Assembly: GCA_017547125.1 (NCBI GenBank)
Contig: JAFYQL010000072.1
Coordinates: forward strand, 1 to 5,578
Direction of reading: 5' to 3'
DNA: 5,578 nucleotides
From: Bacillota bacterium
GTDB taxonomy: Bacteria; Bacillota; Clostridia; Lachnospirales; Anaerotignaceae
A model generated the notes under the pieces. The model was not told the DNA's origin. It made no database searches and saw only the letters and a program-made list of their open reading frames with translations. A program made the position numbers and the translations under genes. Shown here one piece after another: positions 4,779-5,578 of the stretch. Position 1 is the stretch's first letter, and every line of letters begins with the position of its first letter.

Positions 4779-5578
4779 TTGAATATAATTAACATCGAAA
4801 ATTGTACAAAAGTATATAGCGACAAGGTGCTTTTTAAAGATGTCAACTTCTATCTTCACGATGGCGAAAAGGTTGGCGTTATTGGTATAAACGGCACAGG
4901 CAAAAGTACTTTGCTTAAAATAATAGCAGGCATAGAAGAAAGCGATAGCGGTTCATACACAAAAGCAAACAACTGCAATATCCGTTTCCTTCCGCAGAAT
5001 CCTGTTTTTGACGAAGGCTCAACAGTACTTGAAAGTGTGCTTAAGGGCAACATAACAAAAGAAAACAAGTGGTCTATCGAAAGTGAAGCCAAAGCAATGC
5101 TCACAAAGCTTGGCATATTTGATTTTGAACAGAAAACAGACTATTTAAGCGGTGGTCAGAAAAAAAGAGTGGCACTTGCGGCCTGCCTTGTTGCGCCTGC
5201 AGATGTGCTTATACTTGACGAGCCTACCAACCACCTTGACACAGAAATGAATGATTACCTTGAAGAGTATCTTAAAAAGTTCAAAGGTGCTCTCGTTATG
5301 GTAACACACGACAGATATTTCCTTGATGCCGTTACAAACAGCATACTTGAAATAGATAAGGGTCAGCTTTACACATACGAAACAAACTATTCAGGCTTTC
5401 TTGCACTTAATACAGAAAGAGAAGAAATGGCAATGGCCAGCGACAGAAAAAGAAAATCAATTCTCCGTACAGAGCTTGAATGGATACAGCGTGGTGCACG
5501 TGCCAGAACAACAAAGCAGAAGGCAAGAATAGAGCGTTTTGAAGAAATGAAAAATACAAAGGACTTTTCTGCAGACGA
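4779..5578 (+). CDS. ABC-F family ATPase, Uup-like; C-terminal part beyond window
   Basis: This is a soluble tandem-ATPase protein that would act on the ribosome during translation rather than in transport; no membrane segments are seen. I read 266 codons in frame with no stop, about half of the usual 530-640 residues. The first nucleotide-binding domain is complete: Walker A GINGTGKST (36-44), Q-loop around FLPQNP, signature LSGGQKKR (123-130), Walker B LILDEPTNHLD (144-154) and H-loop THDRYF (176-181). The interdomain linker then begins, with the segment around W235 (EWIQRGARARTTKQKARIER) typical of the Uup-like branch; the second ATPase domain is missing only because the window ends. The start is TTG, set by AAGGAGAG. 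It follows the AEC gene by 14 bases and is probably in the same transcript, though functionally unrelated as far as I can tell. The branch assignment (Uup versus other housekeeping ABC-F) is less sure than the family. Confidence 0.93.
   Translation, partial: MNIINIENCTKVYSDKVLFKDVNFYLHDGEKVGVIGINGTGKSTLLKIIAGIEESDSGSYTKANNCNIRFLPQNPVFDEGSTVLESVLKGNITKENKWSIESEAKAMLTKLGIFDFEQKTDYLSGGQKKRVALAACLVAPADVLILDEPTNHLDTEMNDYLEEYLKKFKGALVMVTHDRYFLDAVTNSILEIDKGQLYTYETNYSGFLALNTEREEMAMASDRKRKSILRTELEWIQRGARARTTKQKARIERFEEMKNTKDFSAD

Overview
The window reads as ordinary chromosomal DNA of a low-to-moderate GC Gram-positive anaerobe, most likely a clostridium-like member of the Firmicutes. The signs are an A/T-rich base composition, strong purine-rich Shine-Dalgarno sites (AGGAGG/GGGAGG type) before every gene, near-consensus sigma-A type promoters, use of GTG and TTG starts, and protein families common in gut Clostridia. 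I cannot assign a genus from sequence alone. I see no phage, insertion sequence, CRISPR array, tRNA or rRNA.

Layout. (1) Positions 1-699, minus strand: a GntR-family regulator with an FCD ligand-binding domain; only its last few C-terminal residues run off the left edge. (2) Positions 700-998: a divergent control region with a minus-strand promoter for the regulator (TTGACA-17-TAAAAT) and a plus-strand promoter with both consensus hexamers (TTGACA-16-TATAAT). The plus-strand promoter is overlaid by inverted and direct repeats that look like an operator, and is followed by a leader of about 110 bases. (3) Positions 999-3177, plus strand: a three-gene operon made of a YhdT-like small membrane protein, a PanF-like sodium:solute symporter and a small single-domain cupin, closed by a clear rho-independent terminator. 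(4) Positions 3202-5578, plus strand: a second promoter and transcription unit with a PaaI-like hotdog thioesterase, an AEC-family (auxin efflux carrier type) permease and an Uup-like ABC-F ATPase that is cut by the right edge.

How the genes may work together. The divergent regulator and the symporter operon look like a locally controlled uptake module: the FCD protein would sense a small carboxylate-like ligand and gate yhdT-panF-cupin. The YhdT/PanF pairing argues for sodium-driven pantothenate uptake. However, a dedicated FCD regulator and a co-transcribed cupin are not what I would expect for housekeeping vitamin import, so another organic acid is possible. The second unit pairs an acyl-CoA thioesterase-type fold with a permease of a family that moves organic anions, which could mean hydrolysis of a CoA thioester followed by export of the free acid; this is inference. 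The ABC-F gene follows closely and is probably co-transcribed, but a ribosome-associated ATPase has no obvious functional link. I did not find a convincing undescribed system; the most informative parts are the divergent operator region and the unresolved substrate of the symporter operon.
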